64,000 bases of DNA from Salinibacterium sp. Lineage in GTDB: Bacteria > Actinomycetota > Actinomycetes > Actinomycetales > Microbacteriaceae. The stretch is taken from positions 124,001-188,000 of the forward strand of contig JADGNA010000006.1 in NCBI GenBank assembly GCA_015234465.1. Direction: 5' to 3'. Each line of letters begins with the position of its first letter. The stretch's first letter is position 1. The position numbers were made by a program, and so were the translations under genes. Under the pieces are notes generated by a model, which saw only the letters and a list, made by a program, of their open reading frames with translations, was not told where the DNA came from and did no database searches. This document shows positions 11,809 through 18,394 of the stretch, one piece after another.

Positions 11809-12597
11809 GTGCATGTACTCAGCGTGAGCTCTCTCAAGGGAGGCGTCGGAAAGACCACTGTCACGCTTGGCCTCGCATCTGCGGCCTTCGCCAAGGGACT
11901 GCGCACCCTCGTCGTCGACCTCGACCCCCAATCGGATGTCTCGACCGGCATGGACATCAACGTCGTCGGCCGCCTCAACATCGCCGACGTGCTCGCCTCC
12001 CCCAAGGAGAAGATCGTCAGGCAGGCGATTGCGCCCAGCGGCTGGACCAAGGGTCGCCCAGGCAAGATCGACGTCTTGATCGGCAGCCCATCCGCCATCA
12101 ACTTCGATGGGCCGCACCCGAGCATCCGGGACATCTGGAAGCTCGAGGAGGCACTCGCGAACGTCGAGGACGACTACGACCTCGTGCTCATCGACTGCGC
12201 CCCCTCGCTCAACGCCCTGACCCGCACGGCGTGGGCCGCGAGCGACCGCGTGACCGTCGTGACGGAACCCGGGCTCTTCTCGGTCGCGGCCGCCGACAGG
12301 GCACTCCGCGCCATCGAGGAGATCCGCCGCGGCCTGAGTCCCCGGCTGCAGCCCCTCGGCATCATCGTCAACCGCGCCCGCGTGCAGTCGCTCGAGCACC
12401 AGTTCCGCATCAAGGAGCTGCGGGACATGTTCGGCCCGCTCGTGCTGAGCCCCCAGCTGCCGGAGCGCACCTCGCTGCAGCAGGCCCAGGGAGCCGCCAA
12501 GCCGCTCCACATGTGGCCAGGCGAGAGCGCGCAGGAGATGGCGCGCAACTTCGACCAGCTGCTCGAGCGCATCATGCGCACGGCCGGCCTGGTCTGA
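11809..12597 (+). CDS. ParA-family ATPase
   Basis: 262 residues from the GTG at 11809; an in-frame GTG at 11770 would add 13 unremarkable residues ahead of the usual first beta strand (HVLSVSSLKGG). Motifs: deviant Walker A KGGVGKTT near the N-terminus, VVDLDPQSDVS (Walker A' and the switch region) and LVLIDCAPS (Walker B-like). ParA proteins form ATP-dependent dimers on DNA and move chromosome or other cargo. No parB or parS sites are in the window, so this is an orphan ParA rather than the chromosomal parAB pair. It is divergent from pyc and precedes the MerR block by a short repeat element. Confidence 0.85.
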   Translation: MHVLSVSSLKGGVGKTTVTLGLASAAFAKGLRTLVVDLDPQSDVSTGMDINVVGRLNIADVLASPKEKIVRQAIAPSGWTKGRPGKIDVLIGSPSAINFDGPHPSIRDIWKLEEALANVEDDYDLVLIDCAPSLNALTRTAWAASDRVTVVTEPGLFSVAAADRALRAIEEIRRGLSPRLQPLGIIVNRARVQSLEHQFRIKELRDMFGPLVLSPQLPERTSLQQAQGAAKPLHMWPGESAQEMARNFDQLLERIMRTAGLV

Positions 12598-12605
12598 CTC
12601 GCTGC

Positions 12606-12648
12606 GGGTTTCGATACGGCCCTGACGGGCCTACTCAATCCGCGGAGC
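12606..12648. repeat. REP-like element (GTTTCGATAC ... CTACTCAA type)
   Basis: The segment GGGTTTCGATACGG, a GGCCC/GGGCC stem (12618-12622 and 12627-12631) and CTACTCAATCCGCGG follow the layout of short palindromic repeats that I recall from Microbacteriaceae genomes (GTTTCGATACGC-stem-CTACTCAACCA). It lies between the convergent ParA-like and MerR genes and could also act as a terminator. Only one copy is visible here, so repeat status is from memory of related genomes. Confidence 0.45.
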
Positions 12649-12656
12649 GAGCGGCG

Positions 12657-13205
12657 TCAGGAAGCCTTGGTGGCGCGGCGAGCGGCGAGTTCGTCCATCG
12701 CCTCGGGCTTGTCGGTCTCGAGCTCCACGAGGCTCGTCTCGACCTCACGCAGCACCTTGCCGACGGCGATGCCGAAGACGCCCTGGCCACGGTTCACGAG
12801 GTCGATGACCTCGTCGTTCGAGGTGCAGAGATACACGCTCGCACCGTCGCTCATGAGGGTCGTCTGGGCGAGGTCATTGACCCCGGCCTCGCGCAGCTGG
12901 TTGACGGCCGTGCGGATCTGCTGGAGCGAGATGCCCGTGTCGAGGAGTCGCTTGACGAGCTTGAGCACGAGGATGTCGCGGAAACCGTAGAGGCGCTGTG
13001 ACCCCGAACCGGCGGCGCCGCGGACGGTGGGCTGCACGAGCTCGGTGCGGGCCCAGTAGTCGAGCTGGCGGTAGCTGATGCCGGCAGCGCGAGCCGCGAC
13101 GGCTCCGCGGTAGCCGGAGGCGTCGTCGAGGTCGGGGAGACCATCGGTGAAGAGGAGCCCGAGGTCGTAGCGAGACTCTTCGTTCCGATTGCTGAGTTCG
13201 CTCAT
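12657..13205 (-). CDS. MerR-family transcriptional regulator (Rv1830-like)
   Basis: 182 residues from the ATG at 13205, which has GGAAGG about 10 nt upstream; the longer frame from 13292 begins inside a palindrome and its extra 29 residues look non-coding. The winged helix region GYRGAVAARAAGISYRQ and LDYWARTELVQP (MerR HTH), then RLYGFRDILVLKLVKRLL, fits the Rv1830 group, which in mycobacteria sits beside garA and another MerR gene. The C-terminal half (SVYLCTSNDEVIDLV and following) is the conserved effector/oligomerisation part of this group. It is probably autoregulated through the dyad at 13262-13293. Confidence 0.85.
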   Translation of the reverse strand: MSELSNRNEESRYDLGLLFTDGLPDLDDASGYRGAVAARAAGISYRQLDYWARTELVQPTVRGAAGSGSQRLYGFRDILVLKLVKRLLDTGISLQQIRTAVNQLREAGVNDLAQTTLMSDGASVYLCTSNDEVIDLVNRGQGVFGIAVGKVLREVETSLVELETDKPEAMDELAARRATKAS

Positions 13206-13261
13206 CTCGCTGTGCCTTCCACGGTGGGTCTTGAATGCCTCATGCCGCCGTGACGGCGGCG

Positions 13262-13293
13262 GATGAACTTTCAACGTGAGGTTGAAGTTCATC
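13262..13293. promoter_or_regulatory. Long dyad operator upstream of the MerR gene
   Basis: GATGAACTT(T)CAAC and GTTGAAGTTCATC form 13-bp arms with a single extra T on one side; the core is TTCAAC-GTGAG-GTTGAA. MerR regulators bind dyads of about this size between -35 and -10. It lies 57 nt before the MerR start codon and downstream of ftsR, so it probably controls the MerR gene itself. Confidence 0.55.
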
Positions 13294-13388
13294 TTGCACC
13301 AACGCTACGAGCACTCGAGGTGATTGCTCGGCATTGAGCCGTGTCACCCGCGGCGTGTCGCCGCGGAGGCGGATGCGCTGCCCCCAGC

Positions 13389-14117
13389 TTACGGGTCGAG
13401 ACGTGAAAGCGCACCGCGAATGAGGCTGCTGCGCACGACCTCGAGCTGTCCCGCGATCTCGCGAGCGAGTTCGCTCGCCTTGGCCCGGCTGGAGGCGTCC
13501 TTGCGTCGTGACACGGGCATGAGCGCGCTCTCGATGAGGCCCAGCTCACGCTCTGCGGCGGCGCGGAACCCCCTGAGGTGCCGCGGCTCGATGCCGGAAC
13601 GCTTGAGTTCCACGAGGGCCGTGAGCACCCGGAGGGCGTCTTCGCCGTAGACATCCGCCGCGACGATGAGCGACGACGACACGGCATCGGAGAGCAGCTG
13701 GGGTGTCGCACCCGCCTCCCGGATGATCTCCTCGCGGCTGAAGCGACGCTCGGTCGAGAGCATGGAGGGTGCCGGCGTTCCCGGCACGCCGGGCAGTTCG
13801 GGCTGGCGCCCCGCGTCGAGGTCGTCGAGGTACCCCTTGATGACCTTGAGCGGCAGGTAGTGGTCGCGCTGCATCGTGAGCACGAGGCGAAGGCGCTCGA
13901 CATCGTCGTGCGAGAACTTGCGGTAGCCCGATTCGGTGCGGGCCGGAGAGACGAGTCGACGCTCCTCGAGGAAGCGCAGCTTCGACGGCGTGAGGTCGGG
14001 AAACTCTGAGGTCAGGCGGGCCAGGACCTGCCCGATGCTGAGGAGCGGGGCGGATGAACCGGTGAGCGCCCCCTGCGCCTCGGGAAGGACCTTGACCTGG
14101 GCCGCGGCCCGGGCCAC
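13389..14117 (-). CDS. ftsR: MerR-family regulator FtsR-like (Rv1828 type)
   Basis: 242 residues. The N-terminal MerR helix-turn-helix is LSIGQVLARLTSEFPD followed by LTPSKLRFLEERRLV and SGYRKFSHDDVERL. The C-terminal half is predicted helical. This arrangement matches corynebacterial FtsR and mycobacterial Rv1828, next to odhI/garA; FtsR activates ftsZ in Corynebacterium. The GTG start shares one base with the garA stop codon (TAGTG), so translation is coupled to garA. A conserved DUF151 nuclease gene normally between the two MerR genes is absent. Whether it controls cell division here is inferred from the family only. Confidence 0.8.
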   Translation of the reverse strand: MARAAAQVKVLPEAQGALTGSSAPLLSIGQVLARLTSEFPDLTPSKLRFLEERRLVSPARTESGYRKFSHDDVERLRLVLTMQRDHYLPLKVIKGYLDDLDAGRQPELPGVPGTPAPSMLSTERRFSREEIIREAGATPQLLSDAVSSSLIVAADVYGEDALRVLTALVELKRSGIEPRHLRGFRAAAERELGLIESALMPVSRRKDASSRAKASELAREIAGQLEVVRSSLIRGALSRLDP

Positions 14118-14671
14118 TAGCTCCCCGCCCGCGACGCGAGGTCGACGCGCGAGGCGTAGAAGGTGAGTCGGAACTTACCGATCTGGACCTCTGAGCCATC
14201 CGTGAGCACGGCCGAGTCGACACGCACCCCGTCGAAATAGGTGCCGTTGAGCGAGCCGAGGTCGCGGATCTCGAAGGAGGTGCCCGTGCGCACGAACTGC
14301 GAGTGCTTGCGCGACACCGTGACGTCGTCAAGGAAGATGTCGGCGTCCGGATGACGACCGACAGTCGTGAGGTCGGAGTCGAGCAGGAAGCGGGCACCGA
14401 TGTTGGGGCCGCGCCTGACGATGAGGAGCGCGGAACGCGACGGGAGCGCACCGACTGCCTCGAGTTCCTCCGGCGTGACATCCCCGCTCAGGGCGGCCAG
14501 CTGGGACTCGAACTCGGGGCCGAAGTGCGCGGTCGTGTCGACCGTGCTGGCGTCGCGCTGCTGCGGCGTGACGGCAACCGTGTCACTCGAGACGGGCTCG
14601 GGCCGCACCTCGGGCGAGGGAGCGGGACGACCGGCCTTCGGGTCATGCGGCGACGGCGTCGAATCGACCAT
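14117..14671 (-). CDS. garA: FHA-domain regulator of 2-oxoglutarate metabolism (GarA/OdhI)
   Basis: 184 residues. The C-terminal FHA fold has its phosphothreonine-binding residues: GRHPDADIF (Arg106), SRKHSQF (Ser120, His123) and NGTYFDG (Asn142). The N-terminal tail carries VDTTAHF (Thr46-Thr47), equivalent to the ETT phosphorylation site of GarA/OdhI. In the family, unphosphorylated GarA binds and inhibits 2-oxoglutarate dehydrogenase and acts on glutamate enzymes, while phosphorylation by PknB/PknG makes the tail fold onto its own FHA domain. The start ATG has GGGAGG upstream. It is followed without a gap by ftsR. The tail before Thr46 is longer than in mycobacteria. Confidence 0.87.
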   Translation of the reverse strand: MVDSTPSPHDPKAGRPAPSPEVRPEPVSSDTVAVTPQQRDASTVDTTAHFGPEFESQLAALSGDVTPEELEAVGALPSRSALLIVRRGPNIGARFLLDSDLTTVGRHPDADIFLDDVTVSRKHSQFVRTGTSFEIRDLGSLNGTYFDGVRVDSAVLTDGSEVQIGKFRLTFYASRVDLASRAGS

Positions 14672-14710
14672 GTGAACCTCCCTAGCTCGTTAGCGTCCCA
14701 GCGTATCGGA

Positions 14711-15307
14711 TTACGGCAACTCGTCGGGAGTCGAATTTGTCGCAAGCCGGGCTGCCTGCCGGGCATAGATGATCGCGGCCCACCAGTAGATGAACGCGCC
14801 CCACAGTCCGAAGGCCCAGCCGAGCGGGTCGGCGATGGGCGCGGCCACGGGGATCGCCTGCCCCAGCATGAGGAGCGGGAAGGCGTAGAGCAGGCAGAAC
14901 GTGGCGAGCTTGCCCATGTGGTGCACGGGCAGTGGCCCGTACCCGTGGTTGGCGAGCACAACACCGACCGCGAGCAGGAAGACGTCGCGGGCCACGACGA
15001 CGGCGACGAGCCACCACGGCAGCACGTCCCTGAGCGCGAGCCCGAGGAGCGCGGCGAAGATGAAGAGCCGGTCGGCCGCCGGGTCGAGCACCTGCCCCAG
15101 CTTCGTCATCTGGTTGAAGCGACGCGCGATGACCCCGTCGAGGTAGTCGGTGATGCTCGAGATCGCGAGGACGACGAGTGCCGCGACATCGTCGCCGCGG
15201 GCGACGAACACGAGGAAGACCGGCACCATGAGCAGGCGCAGCATGCTCAGCACGTTGGGGACCGTGAACACGCGACCCGAGACGGCACCGCTCGACACAT
15301 CCTCCAC
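14711..15307 (-). CDS. CDP-alcohol phosphatidyltransferase (PgsA2-like)
   Basis: 198 residues from the GTG at 15307, chosen because TAGACT ends 7 nt upstream and conserved sequence begins shortly after; a longer frame from 15373 exists. The catalytic signature D-x2-DG-x2-AR-x8-G-x3-D-x3-D is complete (from DYLDGVIAR to GQVLDPAAD), and five to six membrane segments surround it. Members transfer a phosphatidyl group from CDP-diacylglycerol to an alcohol such as glycerol phosphate, inositol or another acceptor; the acceptor cannot be read from the sequence. Its place beside garA/ftsR matches Rv1822 (pgsA2). Confidence 0.85.
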   Translation of the reverse strand: MEDVSSGAVSGRVFTVPNVLSMLRLLMVPVFLVFVARGDDVAALVVLAISSITDYLDGVIARRFNQMTKLGQVLDPAADRLFIFAALLGLALRDVLPWWLVAVVVARDVFLLAVGVVLANHGYGPLPVHHMGKLATFCLLYAFPLLMLGQAIPVAAPIADPLGWAFGLWGAFIYWWAAIIYARQAARLATNSTPDELP

Positions 15308-15314
15308 AGCCCCG

Positions 15315-15320
15315 AGTCTA
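15315..15320 (-). promoter_or_regulatory. Probable -10 element of the phosphatidyltransferase gene
   Basis: On the minus strand TAGACT ends 7 nt before the GTG at 15307, the spacing expected for a leaderless transcript. Confidence 0.4.
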
Positions 15321-15414
15321 TCGAGTGCGGGCGACAGGCTCAGGGCGGGCGCCCGCTGGGCGACGGATGCCACGGCACGCCAGCAAACAGCCGGGGACGC
15401 TCAGGCCCCCGGAG

Positions 15415-15420
15415 TACCCT
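15415..15420 (+). promoter_or_regulatory. Probable -10 element of the LRV-repeat gene
   Basis: TACCCT ends 7 nt before the ATG at 15428. GAGGG in between is too close to serve as a ribosome-binding site, so a leaderless transcript is likely. Confidence 0.4.
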
Positions 15421-15427
15421 CGAGGGC

Positions 15428-15871
15428 ATGTCGTGCATCCGTTTCAACACTCCAGCCCAGCGGGAGGCGATGCGAGAACTCGCCCCCGCCATGCTCACCG
15501 CTGAAGAGGCGGCCCGACTGCACCCGGCTCCCCCTGTGACGGCCAGCAAGCTTCGCCGCCTGCGGCTGCTGGCGAAGGACCCGAACCCGCGCATCCGCGA
15601 GAGTGCTGCAAGCAACTACAACACCCCGGAGGACGTGCTCGCCGAGCTTGCGCGCGATCCAGACGAGAAGGTGCGCGAGAGCGTCGCACGCAATGAGCGC
15701 GCATCGTGCGAGGTGCTGCGCAGCATGGCCGAGGACCCCTCCGAACAGGTGCGCGGATGGCTCGCCGTCAACTACCACGTGCCCGCCGACGTCATGCACC
15801 GACTCTCAGCCGATCCCAGCGACACGGTGCGCAAGCTCGTGCGTTGGAAGGGCTCCCTCGTAGACGCCTGA
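15428..15871 (+). CDS. Leucine-rich repeat variant (LRV/HEAT-like) protein
   Basis: 147 residues, no signal peptide or membrane segment. After an N-terminal 45 residues there are four consecutive 23-26-residue repeats (about 48-70, 71-96, 97-122 and 123-147) with the pattern LA.DP...VR..VA.N...P.DVL, typical of LRV and related HEAT-like alpha-solenoids. Such repeats bind proteins or nucleic acids, but the partner is unknown. Start ATG at 15428 is the first residue of the repeat-coding frame that has a promoter-like hexamer before it; a much longer open frame upstream is antisense to garA and the phosphatidyltransferase and is not coding. It is divergent from the phosphatidyltransferase and 20 nt ahead of the next membrane protein gene. 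Confidence 0.8.
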   Translation: MSCIRFNTPAQREAMRELAPAMLTAEEAARLHPAPPVTASKLRRLRLLAKDPNPRIRESAASNYNTPEDVLAELARDPDEKVRESVARNERASCEVLRSMAEDPSEQVRGWLAVNYHVPADVMHRLSADPSDTVRKLVRWKGSLVDA

Positions 15872-15891
15872 GCGCAGCCGCCAGCAGACGA

Positions 15892-16629
15892 GTGCCATCG
15901 AGACGCAAGTGGTTCGGGATCGCGAGGATCATCGCCGCGATCACGGCCATCGTCGCGCTCATCGGTGATGTGAACTTCACGATCGGCACGAGCCCCTTCG
16001 CGATCGGCAACTTCTTCAGCTACTTCACGGTGCAGAGCATGATGCTCGCCGTCCTCGTGTTCTCGATCGCGGCGCTCATCGCGCTCAGGCAGCCGAGGGA
16101 TCCCGTGTGGCTCGACCAGGTGCGCGCGCTCGTGACGACCTACGTGACGGTCTCGGGGATCGTCTTCGCCGTGCTGCTGGTCGAGGGCACGACGCGGGGG
16201 GTTCCCGTGTGGGCACCCTGGTCGAGCCAGATCCTGCACTTCGTGCTGCCCGCCTACGCCCTGCTCGACTGGTGGCTCGCGCCCGGCAGGGAGGTGCCGT
16301 GGAAGACCCTCGGGATCGTCATGCTGTTTCCCGCCGTGTGGGTCGTCTACACGATGATCCGCGGGTCGCAGGTCTATTGGTATCCCTACTTCTTCCTCGA
16401 CCCTGCCCTCGTCGAGATCCCGTTCGAGCTCGCGCTCTACCTGCTCGCAATCGTCGCGGTGTTCTCGCTCATCGTCGCGCTGCTGATCGCGCTCAGCCGT
16501 CGACACCATCCGAGGAGCCCGGTGACACGAGCGACGGGTCGAGGAACGGTTCGAGGCTCGCGAGCGCTGCGTCGAGGAACTCCTGGTCGGAGTACTCGGC
16601 GAGTCGGGCCGCAGCCTCACCGCCCGTGA
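15892..16629 (+). CDS. Pr6Pr-family membrane protein
   Basis: About 245 residues from the GTG at 15892; no strong ribosome-binding site, and a TTG at 15844 is an alternative. Six hydrophobic segments (starting at WFGIARIIAAITAIVALIG and ending at LALYLLAIVAVFSLIVALL) with conserved ILHFVLPAYALLDWW and a YWYPYFFLDP turn fit the Pr6Pr (FAR-17a/AIG1-like) family of six-helix proteins of unknown function. The last 40 residues (RRHHPRSP onward) are arginine-rich and lie wholly opposite the amine oxidase gene, a 137-bp convergent overlap, so the natural stop may have been lost. Probably a membrane protein of unknown role. Confidence 0.7.
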   Translation: MPSRRKWFGIARIIAAITAIVALIGDVNFTIGTSPFAIGNFFSYFTVQSMMLAVLVFSIAALIALRQPRDPVWLDQVRALVTTYVTVSGIVFAVLLVEGTTRGVPVWAPWSSQILHFVLPAYALLDWWLAPGREVPWKTLGIVMLFPAVWVVYTMIRGSQVYWYPYFFLDPALVEIPFELALYLLAIVAVFSLIVALLIALSRRHHPRSPVTRATGRGTVRGSRALRRGTPGRSTRRVGPQPHRP

Positions 16630-17935
16630 GGCCCACGAGGATCGGCTCCCCCGTCGAGGGCATGAGGTTGACCCAGAGTGGGAAGTCGGAGTCGCCGTCG
16701 ACGACGCTCCAGCGCGTGGCATCCGTCGACCAGAAGGGCTCATCGAAGCGGATGACGACCCGCTCGTGCAGGCCCATGCCGAGGGCGCTGATGGCGCCGC
16801 GGTGCTCGAAGGGAAGCGGCGGCTCGAACTCGATCGCGCCGGCCTTGAGCACACCGAGCGGAACCGTGACGACGACGCGCTCGGCCGAGTAGGACTCGCC
16901 GCGCGCAAGCCGGAGGCTCACGCCCCGCTCGGTCGTCGTGATGTGCGAGACGGTGCTCGAGGGCAGGATGTCGATGCCTTCGAGTTCGCCCGCGACCAGG
17001 TCATCGAAGGCCCCGACGACGAGCGAGTCACCCTCGCGCAGTGCGAGCACCGGCTCGGAGAACCATGACGAGAGCTCATCGGCGTCGGCGCCCGATGCAA
17101 GCACGACGTCGGACAGGACGTAGTTCTCGAGCAGGTCGGCTTCGGAGACACCCTCCGGCGAGGCCGCCTGGCTCACATCGCCCTCCCCCGACTCCACGAT
17201 CGCATCGGCGATCGACAGGTCGGAGAGCTGGCCGGCTGCCCAGTCGCGCGCGGACTCGAGCGCGTCAGCCGGCACCTCAGAGGGCTCGACGACCGCGCCC
17301 GCCCGCGTGCGCCGCTCGACCGACGCCGCGATCGGCACGGTCTCGATCCCGGCATCCGTCAGCGACATCGAGACGGAGTTCGACCGCGGGTCATGCACGA
17401 GCGCCGCGCCCAACTCGACCGGGAACGGCCACGCGTCGCCGGAGACAGAACGGATGCGCCCGCCCGCGCGCTCGCGGCCCTCGATGACCACGACATCGAA
17501 GCCGGCATCCGCCAGCACCCTCGCGGCGGTCGCCCCCGCGAGGCCCGCGCCCACGACCGCGACCCGCTCGCCGGGTTGGGCCCGCAGCAGCACGTCACTC
17601 GCCGCGCGACGGCCCGAGGCGCGCGCGCCCTGCACCGTGCCTGCCCCCACGGCAGCCGTGTGCTCGCCCGCGAAGAAGATTCGCCCATCGACGGGCTCGC
17701 AGAGCGCCGTGCGGTGCTCGGGGGTCGCGCCGACCGGGAGGTAGCTCACGGCTCCCAGGGTGAAGGCGTCGCCGCCCCAGTTGCTGCGCTCGAAGGCACT
17801 CGGCTGCGGGATGTTCGACCGCGTCGGCGGCACGCTCGGCGTCGGCTGCGGCTCGGCCTCGGTGCAGGCCGCGACCGCGAGCATGGTCAGCCCGGAGACC
17901 GAGCCGACGATGAAGGATCGCCGCGTGATTGACAT
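16493..17935 (-). CDS. Exported flavin amine oxidase with circularly permuted domain order
   Basis: 480 residues. The N-terminus is a twin-arginine lipoprotein signal (TRRSFIV at 4-10, lipobox VAAC with Cys24). Residues 52-117 carry motifs that normally close a monoamine oxidase: NWGGDAFTLGAVSYLPVG, then RIFFAGEHTA (85-94) and GTVQGARASGRRAASDVL. Only after these comes the FAD-binding start, VAVVGAGLAGATAARVL (125-141), and ERAGGRIRSVSG. The protein ends after EPILVGLTGGEAAARL and EEFLDAAL-like helices, the point just before the W..D...GSY motif in ordinary family members. So the usual C-terminal segment has moved to the front. It probably oxidises an amine outside the cytoplasm; the substrate is unknown. 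Confidence 0.85.
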   Translation of the reverse strand: MSITRRSFIVGSVSGLTMLAVAACTEAEPQPTPSVPPTRSNIPQPSAFERSNWGGDAFTLGAVSYLPVGATPEHRTALCEPVDGRIFFAGEHTAAVGAGTVQGARASGRRAASDVLLRAQPGERVAVVGAGLAGATAARVLADAGFDVVVIEGRERAGGRIRSVSGDAWPFPVELGAALVHDPRSNSVSMSLTDAGIETVPIAASVERRTRAGAVVEPSEVPADALESARDWAAGQLSDLSIADAIVESGEGDVSQAASPEGVSEADLLENYVLSDVVLASGADADELSSWFSEPVLALREGDSLVVGAFDDLVAGELEGIDILPSSTVSHITTTERGVSLRLARGESYSAERVVVTVPLGVLKAGAIEFEPPLPFEHRGAISALGMGLHERVVIRFDEPFWSTDATRWSVVDGDSDFPLWVNLMPSTGEPILVGLTGGEAAARLAEYSDQEFLDAALASLEPFLDPSLVSPGSSDGVDG

Positions 17936-17943
17936 CGTGGGTC

Positions 17944-17949
17944 ACTGTA
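17944..17949 (-). promoter_or_regulatory. Probable -10 element of the amine oxidase gene
   Basis: On the minus strand TACAGT ends 8 nt before the ATG at 17935, and no ribosome-binding site is seen, suggesting a leaderless message. Confidence 0.4.
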
Positions 17950-17986
17950 TCGCCGGAGTGCGGGAAGCTCCAGCGAGGCACGCGGC

Positions 17987-17992
17987 TACGCT
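17987..17992 (+). promoter_or_regulatory. Probable -10 element of the S4-domain gene
   Basis: TACGCT ends 6 nt before the GTG at 17999, consistent with a leaderless transcript. Confidence 0.4.
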
Positions 17993-17998
17993 GGCATC

Positions 17999-18394
17999 GT
18001 GGAGGCAACGAGTGCGCGCGTCGACAGCTGGCTGTGGGCCATCCGCGTCTACAAGACACGATCGGCCGCGACATCCGCCTGCCGTGCCGGCCACGTGAGG
18101 GTCGGCGGCGAACGGGTCAAGGCCGCACAGGCCGTGCGCATCGGCGATGAGGTGCGCGTGCGCATCGCGGGCTTCGACCGCACCTTCATCGTGCGCAGGC
18201 TCATCACGAAGCGCGTCGGGGCGCCCGAGGCGGCCACCGCCTACGACGAGACGACGCCGCCTCCCCCGCCGAGGGAGGAACGACCGTTGGCCCCGGTGCG
18301 CGACCGCGGAGCCGGGCGCCCCACCAAGAGGGAGCGCCGCGAACTCGAGCGGCTGCGCGGCCGGGGCCAGGATCAGCGCGAGGACGAGGTCTAG
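17999..18394 (+). CDS. S4-domain RNA-binding protein (Hsp15/HslR-like)
   Basis: 131 residues. The first 55 residues form an S4 RNA-binding module: RVDSWLWAIRVYKTRSAAT, ACRAGHVRVGGERVKAAQ and VRIGDEVRVRI. The C-terminal part is a proline- and then arginine/glutamate-rich tail (PTKRERRELERLRG). In the family Hsp15 binds stalled 50S subunits carrying nascent chains and helps to recycle them; the tail probably adds RNA affinity. The GTG start has a -10-like hexamer 6 nt upstream. Its TAG stop shares the palindrome CTAG (18391-18394) with the stop of the convergent gap gene. Confidence 0.88.
   Translation: MEATSARVDSWLWAIRVYKTRSAATSACRAGHVRVGGERVKAAQAVRIGDEVRVRIAGFDRTFIVRRLITKRVGAPEAATAYDETTPPPPPREERPLAPVRDRGAGRPTKRERRELERLRGRGQDQREDEV

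Noticed and set aside
13206-13292. N-terminal extension of the MerR gene to an ATG at 13292
   Set aside because: It begins inside a palindrome, is not conserved in composition, and the ATG at 13205 has its own ribosome-binding site.
14303-15871. 522-residue plus-strand frame ending in the LRV protein
   Set aside because: The upstream part is antisense to the garA and phosphatidyltransferase genes. The LRV gene starts at 15428, where conserved repeats follow and a promoter-like hexamer precedes.
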